Of a stretch of 64,000 bases of DNA, positions 10,777-22,405 are shown piece after piece (within the stretch, counting starts at the first letter, position 1; each line of letters opens with the position of its first letter). The notes beneath the pieces were generated by a model that had not been told where the DNA came from, made no database searches, and saw nothing but the letters and a program-made list of their open reading frames with translations. The DNA comes from Pectinophora gossypiella (taxonomy: Eukaryota; Arthropoda; Insecta; Lepidoptera; Gelechiidae). Made by a program: the position numbers and the translations under genes. The DNA lies in assembly GCF_024362695.1 (NCBI RefSeq), contig NC_065408.1:6138001-6202000 (forward strand), given 5' to 3'.

Positions 10777-10983
10777 GGGTGTTAGTGACATCGTAACGAA
10801 AACTTTGAGGGATGATTTAGACCATGATTGCGAGGTCAAGTAGAATTTTCCGTCGCAAAAGTATGGAACGGAAAAAAAACACTAAAATTTTCATGAATTT
10901 TCCGACAGGAAATTCCACTTAATATCAACTAAGAATCATAGTCTGAATCCCCCTCAGTATTCGTTACGGTGTCACTAACACCC
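10777..10983. mobile_element. Foldback element FB1, first unit of a dimer
   Basis: Starts 'gggtgttagtgacatcgtaa' and ends with the complement 'gtcactaacaccc'. Nearly the whole 207 bp folds back: 'gattgcgaggtcaagtagaa' on the left, 'ttccacttaatatcaac' on the right, with a short A-rich centre. It encodes nothing. Confidence 0.9.
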
Positions 10984-11020
10984 ATACCTACTTGTAGGGC
11001 TACCTGTATGTACTGGTACG
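10984..11020. repeat. FB1 hinge spacer
   Basis: The 37 bases 'atacctacttgtagggct...' are roughly self-complementary. They recur between the FB1 units at 13954-13973, and in related form at 40415-40431 and 41707-41733. Confidence 0.8.
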
Positions 11021-11234
11021 GGGTGTATGTGACAACGTAACGAATACTGAGGGGGCTGATTCTGCTTTTTATTCTGAGTTAATATCAAGTATTTTCGATC
11101 GCAAAAGTATAAAATTTAAAATATTAAAAAAAAAACAAAAAAATCCGATGTCAGATGTGTGTCAGATGAATAAAAAAGAATCAAAATCATGGTCTGAGTG
11201 CCCCTTAGTATTTGTTGCGATGTCACTAACACCC
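11021..11234. mobile_element. FB1, second unit of the dimer
   Basis: Begins 'gggtgtatgtgacaacgtaa', ends 'gatgtcactaacaccc'. Same palindromic design as the first unit, with 'aatactgagggggctgattc' on the left and its diverged complement on the right. Confidence 0.88.
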
Positions 11235-12840
11235 TATATAAGGTTGAAACTGACGTATACTTTAAAAGCGAAATAAATGTCCCTATTTCGCTAACCCCGT
11301 CGGACAAAGCAAGCTGTTGTGCTATCAGCTTTGATATATAAGCACAGATGTCCGCAAGCATCATTTGCTATGTGTCCAGTCTCCAGCTACTGTCACATCG
11401 CTATCTAAAGATTTACACAAACGCTCACAACACAGGGCGCAATTTTCGTTTTCCAATTAAATGACGAACATAGCACACACAGACACTCACTCACAGCGTT
11501 ATCCAAATACATAAAATTGCATCCACGATAGTAACATAAATATAAATAAATGGCCTCATGCACACACACATACTCACACACTGCACAGGATACGCCATCA
11601 GTTCGATTTCCAAATAAATGAATGCCAAGTAAATCTACTTAGTAACTCGACTGAGTTAAAACTAATGTAAGCGAGCATGTTCCACCTCAGCACATAGTTA
11701 AGTGCAAACGATCAATACGGCTTAGCGGACTCTGTTAAGCTTATTTGTTATCTCACTTCCTTTATCTGGTCTATCTTTGTTTCTCTTTTTCTCAGCTAGC
11801 TTTAAAATTTCTATTATAAATGCATTAAAAGTGTGCGCTGTTGTTCTAGTGTATTGGACGCAAAACTATGCTGTAGGTCTCTGGATGAGCTGAGAGCACA
11901 CATAGACAGTACCGAGGCAGGAAGCGGGTCTAAATAAATATATACTATATTTAGTACGTACTATATTTTCAAAAAATAACATTTTCCCAAAACGTGGATT
12001 AAGCATTTTTTTTTCAATTTTAATTTAATTCATTTGAAAACATTACACACCAACCTTTACTTATTTTTAAAGAAGTACCTAGTGTGTAAGATTGTTTGTA
12101 GTAAGTAATCTCTGGCATAACCTACTGAACGTATTTTGGAAACTATTTATCAGTAGAAAAGTACATTATTCTTTAGTGACATATTTAAAGCTGTAACAAA
12201 AATATTTGACACCCAGCAAAATGGGCACGTGTCAATTACATACGTACATTATCGGGCCTAGTTCCCCTTGGGGTTAATAATAGAGTAGGTATAAATACCC
12301 CAGGTGTCACGCTCTGATTTTATTATAACATTCCAGCCCTTTTACGCGTCCTAAAACACTTTTACGTTGTCAGTGCAGCCGTGATATGACACAAGTTAAG
12401 TGTTTCAATAATTATACCCATAGAGACCATTTTAAAAGCCTCTGATTCACGCGGCGTACAGGGTAAATGGATTACCGGTCGCTTTCCCGTCTCAATTGTC
12501 TGAACCATCACGCCGCTCCCAGGCCGAAGCAAATGCACAAACCTTGTATCTGCCAACGTTATAATTTAATGTCTACCACGAATGGACGATAAAGGATCCC
12601 TATTTACACACCCTTCGTCAGCATACCAAGTTTTAAAACGAAATTTAATACTCAATGGAAATAATTGGTCAGTCTTTTACCGATCGAAGCAACCCTAATG
12701 ACGAAAAAAATAGATTGGAGTGATTTTGTTTCAGTACATTTTGGCGGTATACTTATTAAAATCTAATTGGGGTTCCACAGAGTAGTAAGAAAAGGATTTC
12801 AGATCACTTTGTTGTCCATCTTTCTATCTATCTGTCTAAT
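11235..12840. other. No gene seen
   Basis: A 1.6-kb stretch of A+T-rich, apparently unique sequence. The 12362-12556 minus ORF (64 codons) has no recognisable motif. Confidence 0.55.
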
Positions 12841-13084
12841 GTTGTCCGCTTACCTAACCTGAGAAGGAAAAACCAGTCTAATACAGGTTAGGTCACATAT
12901 GTCCGAATCGTATTTCTCGGGAATGTAGGTTTCCTCACGACGTCTTTTTTCCTTCACCGTTGCACGTGATAAACATGTAAAATCCAGACATGAATTCGAA
13001 AATGGCCTAGGTCTTTGTTGGGATTCAAACCTGTGACCACACAGTGAAAGTCAAGCGTCCTTCCAACTGGACTCCCACGGCTCC
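12841..13084 (-). mobile_element. SINE-2 copy with its tRNA-like head
   Basis: Read on the minus strand: head 'gccgtgggagtccagttgga' with box B 'aggtttgaatccc', middle 'cacggtgaagg' shifted to 'caacggtgaaggaaaaaaga', 'gacctaacctgtattagact', then a tail shortened by loss of the 'gtcagacaggcagtcgctt' block. Confidence 0.85.
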
Positions 13085-13602
13085 CTTGTTGTCCATCTGT
13101 CTGTAATAAAAAATACAAATAACAATCGTTTTATATTTAATTTTCTGAATTATCATTTTACGGTCTGTAATCTCATTTCGAGATTGGAAGGAGCAAATAT
13201 AAGGTTCTTACATAATCCCTCGATTTTACTTCATAACAGGTTCGAGCTACTCCAGTTCATTTTGATTTACGCGCTTAGCTTATTTGGCTCACTAATAAAT
13301 ACAATAAATTTTACTTTAAGGGAAAAATGGAAAGTTCCGACCCATATAAAGGAAGTTGAGTATTTATGAAAGGGATTGCGGCAGTTAGTACTTTACGAGG
13401 TCATTATGGGAACCATTAAATGTATGATTACAGAGCCTGTTTCGGGCATTTGTTTGAGCACATCAACTTTTCGCAAACGACCGGTGCCCGAAAGTATTTT
13501 AATTCATTATGGCTTTCGTAAGTTTGGACAAGGTTCGCATTTTATTACTTCATGATGTGAAACCGTGGTTGTTTTATTGTTTGAATATTGTTGCTAGTTA
13601 TA
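13085..13602. other. No gene seen
   Basis: A 61-codon ORF at 13184-13369 is unsupported. Confidence 0.55.
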
Positions 13603-13672
13603 CTGTAATTGGGCTGGTTTTCCCGTCGGGTTTTAAGGTCAGATGACAGTTTGTTTTTGTAAAAAAGCACTT
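13603..13672 (+). repeat. SINE-2 internal fragment
   Basis: 'attgggctggttttcccgtc' and 'aaggtcagatgacag' match the SINE-2 middle and tail; both ends are missing. Confidence 0.65.
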
Positions 13673-13708
13673 GTCGATTTACAAACAAACATAACATAAG
13701 TGGCCTAT

Positions 13709-13953
13709 ACAGGGTGTTAGTGACATCGTAACGAAAACTTTGAGGGGTGGTTCAGGCCATGATTCTGAGTTGATATCAAGTAGAAATTTCCGTCGCAAAA
13801 GTATGGATTGGAAAATAATTAAAAAGAAAAGAAAAAAATTCATGAATTTTTTGACACGAAATTCCATTTCATATCAACTCAGAATCATGGTCTGAATCAT
13901 CCCCCTCAGTATTCGTTACGGTGTCACTAACACCCATACCTACTTATATGGCT
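13709..13953. mobile_element. FB1, first unit of second dimer
   Basis: 'gggtgttagtgacatcgtaa' on the left and 'tacggtgtcactaacaccc' on the right with a long foldback. The left arm has 'gagttgatatcaagtagaaa', the right 'atatcaactcagaatcatgg'. Confidence 0.9.
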
Positions 13954-13973
13954 ACCGTATGTACTTGTACGGG

Positions 13974-14196
13974 GTGTAAGTGTCATCGTAACGAATACTG
14001 AGAGGGATGATTCATCTGATTATTCTGAGTTAATATCAAGTGGAATTTTCCATCGCAAAAGTATAGAATTGAAAATAACTTAAAAAAACTAAAAAAAAAT
14101 CATGAATTTTGCGACGGAAAATTCCACTTGATTTTAACTCAGAATCATGGTCTGAATCAACCCCCTCAGTATTCGTTACGATGTCACTAACACCCA
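13974..14196. mobile_element. FB1, second unit of second dimer
   Basis: Begins 'ggggtgtaagtgtcatcgta' after the hinge 'ggctaccgtatgtacttgta' and ends 'gatgtcactaacaccc'. The arrangement unit-hinge-unit is the same as at 10777-11234. Confidence 0.9.
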
Positions 14197-14262
14197 GTAT
14201 ACGCCCTACTGCTGAGCACAGGCCTTCTCTCAATCAACCGTAGGGGGACTGGGGACTGGGGT
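14197..14262 (-). repeat. LINE-t 3' tail fragment
   Basis: 'acgccctactgctgagcaca' and 'ctcaatcaaccgtaggggg' are the complement of the LINE-t tail. It begins exactly at the end of the FB1 dimer. Confidence 0.8.
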
Positions 14263-14414
14263 GCCTATCAATTTAGGCAAGCCGAATTCCTTAATGTTTA
14301 CAATGATTGTAGCTGGTTTTAAACACTGCGTCTAGTACAAGAAGCGATTATATTTCCATATTGATACCGTTTTATAATAGCTTCATTTTACAGTTACATT
14401 TGTCAAAGTGCAGA

Positions 14415-14510
14415 GGCCCGCGTTTGTCAAAGGATACGACTACGGCTATCTCCTAATCATCACAATTCGGAAAAAAAATCGGAGAAATATTTTCTTGTTG
14501 CATACTGAGC
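14415..14510 (+). repeat. Interspersed repeat family L
   Basis: 'gactacggctatctcctaat' and 'ggagaaatattttcttgttg' recur, diverged, at about 58470-58560. It is joined directly to a LINE-t tail. Confidence 0.55.
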
Positions 14511-14612
14511 ACAGCGTGGTAGAGTACGCTCCATACCCCCTCCGGTTGATTGAAGCGAGGCATGTGCCCGGCAGTGGGACGCATATAGGCTGTTTATGAT
14601 GATGATGATACT
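14511..14612 (+). repeat. LINE-t 3' tail with (GAT)n end
   Basis: 'gcgtggtagagtacgctcca', 'gtgcccggcagtgggacgca', 'taggctgtttatgatgatga'. A clean 3' end of the family. Confidence 0.85.
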
Positions 14613-15933
14613 TTTCAGAGCAAAATTTTTCAACAAATATTTTTTTACATTGTTTTAAGTTTACGCGGTTATTATCATAATTAAAGCACATAATAACGGG
14701 TTCTTACCGCGTTTAAATGGGGATATGAGACTCCCAGTCAAGCAACAACAAATATTTTTTTGTAGTTGCTTGTAGGTACTGTTCATTATTAATTTTTACG
14801 GACAACGTACTAGTAAATACATTATATCGAAGATTTGGAACTGTTTACCACTGCATTTAAAGAATCTGAAAAAAAATAGCTCCGTTAAAACTAAAATAAA
14901 AGAGTTTTATATGAAAAACATAAAACATGAGGTATAAGTTTTGCTCATCAGTCGAGTTGCGTACTCAAACTTACTTGAACTGTTTTCTCCTAGAGGTATA
15001 TTAGGTATGCGATGTTGCAGATACCCGTTCGCAAGTTTGATTTGTATAACGCATAATAGGTTATTGTAAGTTATATCGGTGTGTGTGTGTGTGTGTGACG
15101 AGATGTGCTCACGCTGCGTACCTACACTCAACTAATTGTTGATCTTGGATAATAATACTTCTTTGTACGTCACGCCAGTGGTGATTGCTAGTCCACGTTC
15201 AAATGGCCCTCCATTTTGGTGGACAGTAAATTGTATTAGATTAAGGTTGTTATTTTTATTTAATAAATTAAAAAAAAAAAAAAAATTAAAGTAAGTGATG
15301 GAAGTATACAGTTCTTATGTTCAAATGAAAACGCAGAGATAACGGTTGAAATACAGCTACAGTAATTTCAATTTTGTGTAAATGAGAATATAATATGTCA
15401 ATTTGTTGAAATTTTGGCCAACCACATACTGAAATTGAGGTTACGATACGATGGATGTTAAAATTATGTAATCCTTAGATCGTTTTATTTCGTCTCCTGC
15501 ATATCTACGTTATCTGCTTTATGTCAATAAAATGTTCTACTCTTTTGATGTTTATTGGGAGAAAGTGTATGCTAGCAGTTCACTGCTGTACCACATAATT
15601 ATAATACATCAATGACGGTAGGTACCACACATAGTCCAAGGCCCGCTATTTTCTCCGACTTATAATTAAATTAGTGAATACCATTCCGGGCAAAATAAAA
15701 GGAAATATCACGTTAAAAGAAATATAAATATAACACACATTCATTATTTCGAACGAAATTTTAACTAGTGTTTAACCTGAAATATAAAAAGAGACTTTCA
15801 ACAATATGCCATATGGAAGATACTGGATACTGGTGGTAACAATTATGGTTGTAATACCATTTAAATATGGAACGTGGATACTTATTTAATATCAAAAACT
15901 ATACTTTCACATACTTACAATAAAGCCCATCTC
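14613..15933. other. No gene; simple repeats only
   Basis: (GT)n at 15079-15098 and an A16 run near 15271-15286. ORFs here are unsupported. Confidence 0.6.
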
Positions 15934-16110
15934 ACTAGCATTATCCCGTTTTGACAAGATCCGCTTACCAAACCAGAAGATTTGACAGGTCCGGTATTTT
16001 ACAGAAGCGGCTGCCTGTTTGAACTTCGAACCCGCAAAACCATGCAGCTCAGTACAGATTAGGTATCATACCTCCGAAATGCATTTCTCGGGAATGTGGG
16101 TTTGCTCATA
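15934..16110 (-). mobile_element. SINE-2 tail and middle
   Basis: Complement of the SINE-2 tail ('gcattatcccgtttt', 'gacaggtccggtattttac', 'aagcggctgcctgt') and middle ('cctccgaaatgcatttctcg'). Head missing. Confidence 0.85.
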
Positions 16111-16351
16111 ACTCCTAAATTGACTAGCATTATAACAGTTTAGGTAAATATACCCAAGGTACGGCAGTGGATAGATTTACATAGCGAAGCAAAATTCGAG
16201 ATACTACCAACACAAATTCATGAAATAAAGAATTAAATCCTACAAAGAGCCAGTTACCGTAGCCAAAACAGTTTAATGACATCAGAAAGCAGAAAGAAAA
16301 AATAAAAATAATGATGTTGGTTGAAATGGTAATGTGGCGGCGGTGGACGCA

Positions 16352-16493
16352 CAGTCATGAGCAATATCATGTACACACCTTAGAACCCTGTCGCACTATC
16401 ATATTTGACATTTAATGAGACTTACGGTAATTTGTCAAACTTAATGGAATATGGTTTCAAAGTGTATACATTATTAGTACTTGTGACCGTACT
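16352..16493 (-). repeat. Interspersed repeat R1, second copy
   Basis: Complement of 181-331: 'cagtcatgagcaatatcatg', 'ctgtcgcactatcatatttg', 'caaagtgtatacattattag'. Confidence 0.75.
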
Positions 16494-17339
16494 CAATAAG
16501 TAGACCTCACTCAGCCTTAAGCGCGGATTGGGCTACGACACTGGTATTCTGCAAGCCCAGCAAAAAACATCAGTACATTATATACGTAATTCTCCTCAAT
16601 TTAAGTTGTTAATTCCATTGAGCGGGGACCTAGTAACGTCCTTTTTTCAACTCAATGTCAATGTCAATGAAATGTCAACGTCAATTTGCTTACCGAAGCC
16701 AACCCTGCAAAAAATAAATACGAACAAAAAACTGGGCCAAACTGATTTTACTTTACGACCCACTTCCCTATTTACGTCCATCCCAGCGTTGACAGATATT
16801 TTACCTAACACCACGGGATGTAGTTAAATAAAAAATCTGTCGGGGAAAGGACCATCTACTGGTTTAAATCTGTGCTTGTCAATGTACCTGGGTACTGGCC
16901 TTGAAGCCCAGCCGAAACCCGCTCGCATGGCTCTCGTTAATTATGCAATGTTTTTATTCAATTAGTCTTGTGGTCGACCCTAATTAGGAGTCCGTGGGAC
17001 CGGTGGGATGCAGAGGAACCGAGCTCGCGCAAATGGAGCAATAAAATGAAGAAAAAAGAAAACAGTCTGTTGTCTCTTTGGGAACAATACGGGCGCAATG
17101 TGTGTAAGCCTTGTACAACGGGCACTCCATTTGTCTTCCAGTCTAATCTTTCACAATGACGATGTTGTTTTACGATTTACGTTTCCATTTGCAATGAACA
17201 AGTGCAGTTTTTCATTTGTTTGTTCTCGCATGACGGATGTGATCGTAACTTTCACTTGAACACAGGTTGAAGTCTTACAACTGTAAGAATTCTTACTTTC
17301 CAGATTTAGCTAATTAGGGTGAGTTTTTATCACAGATTT
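16494..17339. other. No gene seen; unsupported 99-codon ORF
   Basis: The ORF at 16528-16827 begins 'MGYDTGILQAQQKTS' and has no motif I know. It contains the tandem 'tcaatgtcaatgtcaatga'. No repeat family from this window matches. Confidence 0.4.
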
Positions 17340-20050
17340 GCAAAGTTGAATATTGTAGTAAACCCCCCCTTCTTCTGCCCTGCAACCCACCTACCTAAAT
17401 CCATATATCCCTACAATCATCTACTTGACCTAAAACACGTATAAATATACCTGTAAGAGAGATTCACACAGCACAGAAATATATAAACAGACATATTCAA
17501 GCAACATAATATAGTCCACCTGAAATAAAGGTACACAGACACGAACAGATAAAAATATATCAAATCAAGAAATCCTTAAAATATAACATGCAGCTGTAAA
17601 ACGAACTCATAAAATAGTCAAGTAGATTTTAATTGGCCAATTAATAATAATGTGATCGTCTAGTATATAATGGTTAGGACTCTACGTTGTGTTTTGTATA
17701 ACTCAGATTCTTTGAATGAAGGTATGTTGAGATCAGAATGAACGTACGAAAGGAGACGTTAAGTATGCAATACATATTATACATATCATAAATAAATAGA
17801 ATACAATATAAAACAGTATACAGTAAATGAAATAAAGTTGAATAAATAATTATAAGGTATTATATATGTAAAGTAATTTTTACATATTTTATAGTTTTCT
17901 TGTAAGTCGATAAAGAGACTAAATTAAATTAGATTAATTTGAGAATCTAGAGGAGTACTAGAATGGTATTTGTATTTGGTACAATGAGAGACATAAGTAA
18001 TAAGCTTGAATACGATATAGTTTGAAATATTGAAGTTTTGACTATTGAGATTAAATTGAGAGTGCTATAATAGTTACAATAAAATATAATATAAAATAGA
18101 GAATTATAAATATAGTTAAGTTAAGTTAAATAAGGATTTATTTGTTTAGTGATTAGGTTTTATTATTGTAGAAGATCTAGGAACACAGGAAAAGGATTAG
18201 AATCCCATACCAACAATGTAATGGTATAGAGTGCCATCCGAGCCCCGACCACGCTCACGGGCGAATGAGGCCCTACCCAGGTTTAGGCCCCTCTCCGAAT
18301 AGGATATATTATTGTTGTGATGAGCCATTCGGCTTTGTTGCAGAGATGAGATATCTCTGAGGTATCAAAATAAAGTAAAAGGGATTGGGATGAGTAGCAC
18401 TCAGCACCAGTCAGCTTAACAGCTTACTTCTATTCAATTAGTATCAACAAATTCTGATGTATGGTCAGTCTCACATTCCTAACATGAGATATAAAGTATC
18501 TCCAGTTAGCAATAGCAGGATTTCATCGAATGTCGGTCAACACCCAAGGACTAGTTAACTTGAGGTGCGATAAAAGTCGAGACTACGTCCTGTATTGGAA
18601 TTATAAGTAAATAAATGCGTTGAGACAGGTCATATAAAACATAGTATTCGATGAAAATAGCGAAGAGAGGTTCCCGTAGTCCGTCACAAGGACAGCTGCT
18701 CTATGTAATAATATGTAAATAATAAGTATGTAGAAGTGTAGTAGAGCGCTGGGACTACGGCCTGGTTAATGTCGAGAATACTTGTAAACAACGTAGGTAT
18801 GACCGTCTGGTAGTGTAATTGTAGAAGTGACATAATAAATATGGCACCAACCATATATCATCCAAATACTTAAATATGTGCAGAATTCAACCAGATCTGC
18901 TAATAATGTATATTATTATTATAAGCGCCTTTATGCAAAGTGCTCCTGTTCAGGATATCTTAGCAGGATTTGTCAAATTAAGGAAATGTCAGAGCTAGAG
19001 TTTAGAGGGAGTGAGTAGGTAATACATTAGTTATATCCAGCATAGTCAATAGATATACTCAATAAAATTATATTCATAAATTTATACTATTCACCTAGTA
19101 ATGTCTAGATTCATCCATTCATTTCAACTAATTAGTAATTCCAATTTTAAATACAAGGTGAGCAATCCAGCGTGGATCATACCAGCAGTATAACAAATTA
19201 CGCAATTCGCCAGTATCAACTAGCAATAGATATTACTATTACTAGAAAATTCCAGCTAGAAAAGTGACTTAGTGGCGCATACCGATAACCCGAGACAGGG
19301 ATAGCCCTTGCACCCAGCATAGTCCGTATGACAGCTATAAAAAGGAATATAATGTAATTTTCAGCTGCCTTATGCTCGAGCACATGAACCTCAGAAAATA
19401 CATGCGCGCCTACTTAAAACTAAATCCCCTGTGTTAAGCCCCTGCAACGGCGAGGGTATACCTACCACGTTACGGCCAGCAAGTATGTGACATCGAGTTC
19501 AATACAATCTCCCCCCCATAGACAGTAATCCCTCTATGACATCACATAGTCAACCGCACTGGATCTCGCTTGGAACTGTGGACATCCTTATGGAGCAATA
19601 GCGGTATTACTCCACATGGGCGTCAGCGGTCTTGTCCAGAGGTAGTTCCCAATCTAAGCCTTTCCGCCAAATAATATGCGATACAGTGGTTACCCTATGC
19701 TCCAATCTGGAAACTACACCTTGTAGCCAGAATGTAGGCAAACAAATTTAAATATAGTTATGTTCAAATAAGTGGCACTTTACTTGAGGATCTAGATACG
19801 TAAGATGGTTCATTCCCGTAAGAACCGGATTCCCCGACACAATAATTAAACGTTGAAATTTGAATTTAAAAGGGATCTGGTCCTTAGGAGGTTTAATAAG
19901 AAATTTATAAAGCTTATAGTTATAAAATTAATAAGTAATTTTCTTCTATACTGGAATACATAAATACAAATGGCAAATTCCGAGAATAACCCTAAAGTTC
20001 TAGCCAACCTATCGCGCCCCCAATGATCTTAATAACCTAACCAACCCTAT
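17340..20050. other. A+T-rich block without the common repeats
   Basis: About 2.7 kb, mostly A+T-rich and purine-skewed up to 18.2 kb, then with islands of higher G+C (gagccccgaccacgctcacg at about 18240; cccctgcaacggcgagggta at about 19440). It carries none of the SINE, LINE or foldback families found elsewhere here, and no ORF above 60 codons. On the minus strand 'tgtcggggaatccggttctt' ending at 19839 looks like an LTR start, but I find no matching second end, primer site or duplication. It may be an old retroelement, a non-coding transcription unit, or unique intergenic DNA. Confidence 0.35.
17652..17724 (+). pseudogene. tRNA-His-like sequence, decayed
   Basis: 'gtgatcgtctagt' + six extra bases + 'ggttaggactctacgttgtg' follows the D-arm and anticodon arm of insect tRNA-His, including anticodon GTG in the context 'cgttgtg'. 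The D loop is expanded, the T arm is broken ('taactcagattctttgaatg'), and the acceptor stem does not pair. It is not a working tRNA gene. Confidence 0.5.
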
Positions 20051-20320
20051 CCCTATATTCTCTTACTTGAGACCTGAAACCGATGTTCCAGATCGCTTTA
20101 TCCACGATGATTCCCCTCAGCAGTGCTACCCGGCTCGTCCTCTTCAGTCACTTCCTCCGCACTGCTACACTCGCTCAGACCACAACCTGCTCCTCCGACG
20201 TCCGAACCACCAGTCCCCCATCCAGGAACACGATCCCTTCTCCACGACTCCCCACGCGTCCTTCAGTTGTATTTTTTTTCCCAAAACCCCATTAAACTTT
20301 CTACATCTGCATAGCACATG
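20051..20320. other. C-rich segment, possible decayed coding end
   Basis: Pyrimidine-rich on the plus strand, so three overlapping plus ORFs arise by composition. On the minus strand a frame of about 54 codons ends near 20106 with an acidic stretch SSAEEVTEEDEPGSTAE before a stop. That could be the tail of an old polyprotein or chance; I cannot decide. Confidence 0.2.
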
Positions 20321-20640
20321 TTAAGTGCAATCGTCCCTATATTTTATTGCCTCCAATTGAGCTCTTTTGTACTAGGTTGGAATGCCCGTCGCGCTAGCCA
20401 CTTAGACAAAAGTTACTTTCCTTCCTCGTATCCTATTACACAAAAAAAAAACCTTAATTTTATGGCAAACTGTTGCACATGTTATCGTCTAGCATTTTAG
20501 TTATTGGACGCTTTGTTTTTGACATTTGTTTATTTCTTTGAACTCGTTGTAAAACCTTTCTAAGTACCTACCCTGCAATATGGAATTCCCATGGTGTAAA
20601 ATTCTAAGGAATTTGTATAAAAAGTAATAACAATAGAACA
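20321..20640. other. No gene seen
   Basis: Unremarkable. Confidence 0.6.
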
Positions 20641-20790
20641 TATGTTTACGACCTCTATCCCTATCAGGGTAGTCAGAAGCACTCCCATCGCATGACGTAC
20701 CAGCTACCCTTGTTTCACCTAGCCTTACCCTGAATATACGTAGGTTATTGGGGTTGGTTCCGTTACAATATGTACAGATAGATTAGTAGT
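20641..20790 (-). repeat. LINE-type 3' tail, SINE-3 related
   Basis: 'tatccctatcagggtagtca' and 'gcatgacgtaccagctaccc' resemble the tail sequence at 39070 and 55940 ('tccaaatggggtagtcagag'). Confidence 0.5.
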
Positions 20791-21325
20791 GTTCTCTATA
20801 ACATGAAGGACTGATATGAAAGTAGGGCTGGTGATCATGTTTATGTTAGCATAATCTATTTTAGATCTTTCTTTTCTTTCTTACGAATAACAATAAACAA
20901 ACCATGAACGAGTGTTTAAGTATTTAAAAGTCAAGCAAAGTTCAATCGAATTACGGCCCACCCTGTTATTGGGATTTCTGTCTTTCAGTATATGTATCTC
21001 TTTAACTTTTTCTTCATATGGCTCGTAAGAGGCACTCTGCTTCTTTAAGTAATATAGTAAGTACATTAAGTATACTCTGCTAAGATTAAACACGTAGCAT
21101 TTCCTTAAACTGTCAAATACATGAAATATTAAGGTTGCACGTCGCGTCTTGGAACGAACAGTCATTTTTCAACCATTTGAAGTGAACCGTATACTATATG
21201 TGTATAACTATGACACTGAACATACTTCTAAATACGTAACATAACATAAACAGCATATATGCACACACATACACTGGCGCACTTCTACGGAACCTTTTTA
21301 TATTGATATAAAGATCATATAACAT
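20791..21325. other. No gene seen
   Basis: The 94-codon minus ORF 20881-21165 has no recognisable domain. Confidence 0.5.
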
Positions 21326-21402
21326 ATACAGCCTAAATACGTCCCACTACTGGGCACAGGCCTCCCTTTAATCGACCGGATGGTGTGTGGAACATATTAG
21401 CT
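21326..21402 (-). repeat. LINE-t 3' tail
   Basis: 'cagcctaaatacgtcccact', 'gggcacaggcctccctttaa'. Truncated after about 77 bp. Confidence 0.85.
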
Positions 21403-22231
21403 CACATTGCTGTTTAATTTTTATATATGTGACAACATTTTTGTGGTCCAGGGCTTGTAGGGCCACGAACGAGGTGTCTCTAGAAAGGGGGCAAAAGAGC
21501 CTTCGAATGGTGTGATAAAATGGGGATACGCCCATACAAAAACTGTTGGGAATTTTGGAAAAACGAAATTTGACCCAATTTGTATGAAAAAAAATTTCAA
21601 AAATGCGACTATTGACCAGGTTGTTCTGAAACCGTTTAAATGGGATAGCAACGACATACTGTAACCGAGTAAGTAAATAAAAGTGACAGAAAACACCAAA
21701 ATAATGAAACTGATATTTACTATGAACAATTACTATGAAAAAAATGCTATTAAATTTAAATTTACCTGAAAAGGCGGGATGATTCCAAAAAAATATTTAA
21801 ACAATTATAGCAGAAAAATTGGAAAAAAATAGTATATTTGTGGCAAAAGTTATATTTAGATACCTTACTTATAAATTGTCTTTAATAAGGGTAACACTAA
21901 TTGGTAAGGTAAAGTTATTAAATAAATGCATAAATTATGAATAATAATAAATAAGTTTATTTTTCACTCATAATTACAGTAAAACTTAACATAGTACTAC
22001 TCACAGTGAACATGTTTATAAATATTGTGAGAGAAACTGGTGTCCTGTCCATACTAGACGAAATGCCTGTGTTACGGATCACCAGGCTCTCTTCCTCCAT
22101 ATTTTCATAGTACACGGCAAGGCATTGTTGTAGAAATAGACTCTTTAAAATTATAGCTATAGGTGTGCTATTACGCGAAGTGTCTTGGGATCGGGAGCTG
22201 CCATGACAGCAGCTTCCACTAACAACTACAC
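21403..22231. other. No gene seen
   Basis: The 102-codon minus ORF 21421-21729 is hydrophobic because of the A+T-rich composition. No motif. Confidence 0.5.

Positions 22232-22268
<37 letters not shown>
22232..22268. repeat. (TG)n microsatellite
   Basis: About 17 uninterrupted TG units, ending 'tgcgtgta'. Confidence 0.98.
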
Positions 22269-22269
<1 letters not shown>

Positions 22270-22334
22270 ATACCTACCTATTATTATAATAATTAATTAT
22301 TACCTAAGTATATAAAGTAATTATACATAAACCT

Positions 22335-22405
22335 ATTTTATTTCATTACGTTTCGTTTCATTTCAATTCATTTCGTTCCGTTCCGTTTCGTTTCATTTCA
22401 TTTCT
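22335..22405. repeat. Degenerate (TTTCR)n pentanucleotide repeat
   Basis: Alternating 'tttcg', 'tttca' and 'ttccg' units for about 70 bp. Confidence 0.9.

Noticed and set aside
17340..19839. Solo LTR or LTR retrotransposon end
   Set aside because: A 'tgtcgggg' start on the minus strand has no identifiable partner end, primer binding site, polypurine tract or target duplication.
20067..20324. Three overlapping Pro/Ser-rich ORFs
   Set aside because: All arise from one pyrimidine-rich stretch read in three frames.
21421..21729. 102-codon hydrophobic minus ORF as a membrane protein
   Set aside because: Hydrophobicity follows from A+T-rich codons; no start context, exon or family support.
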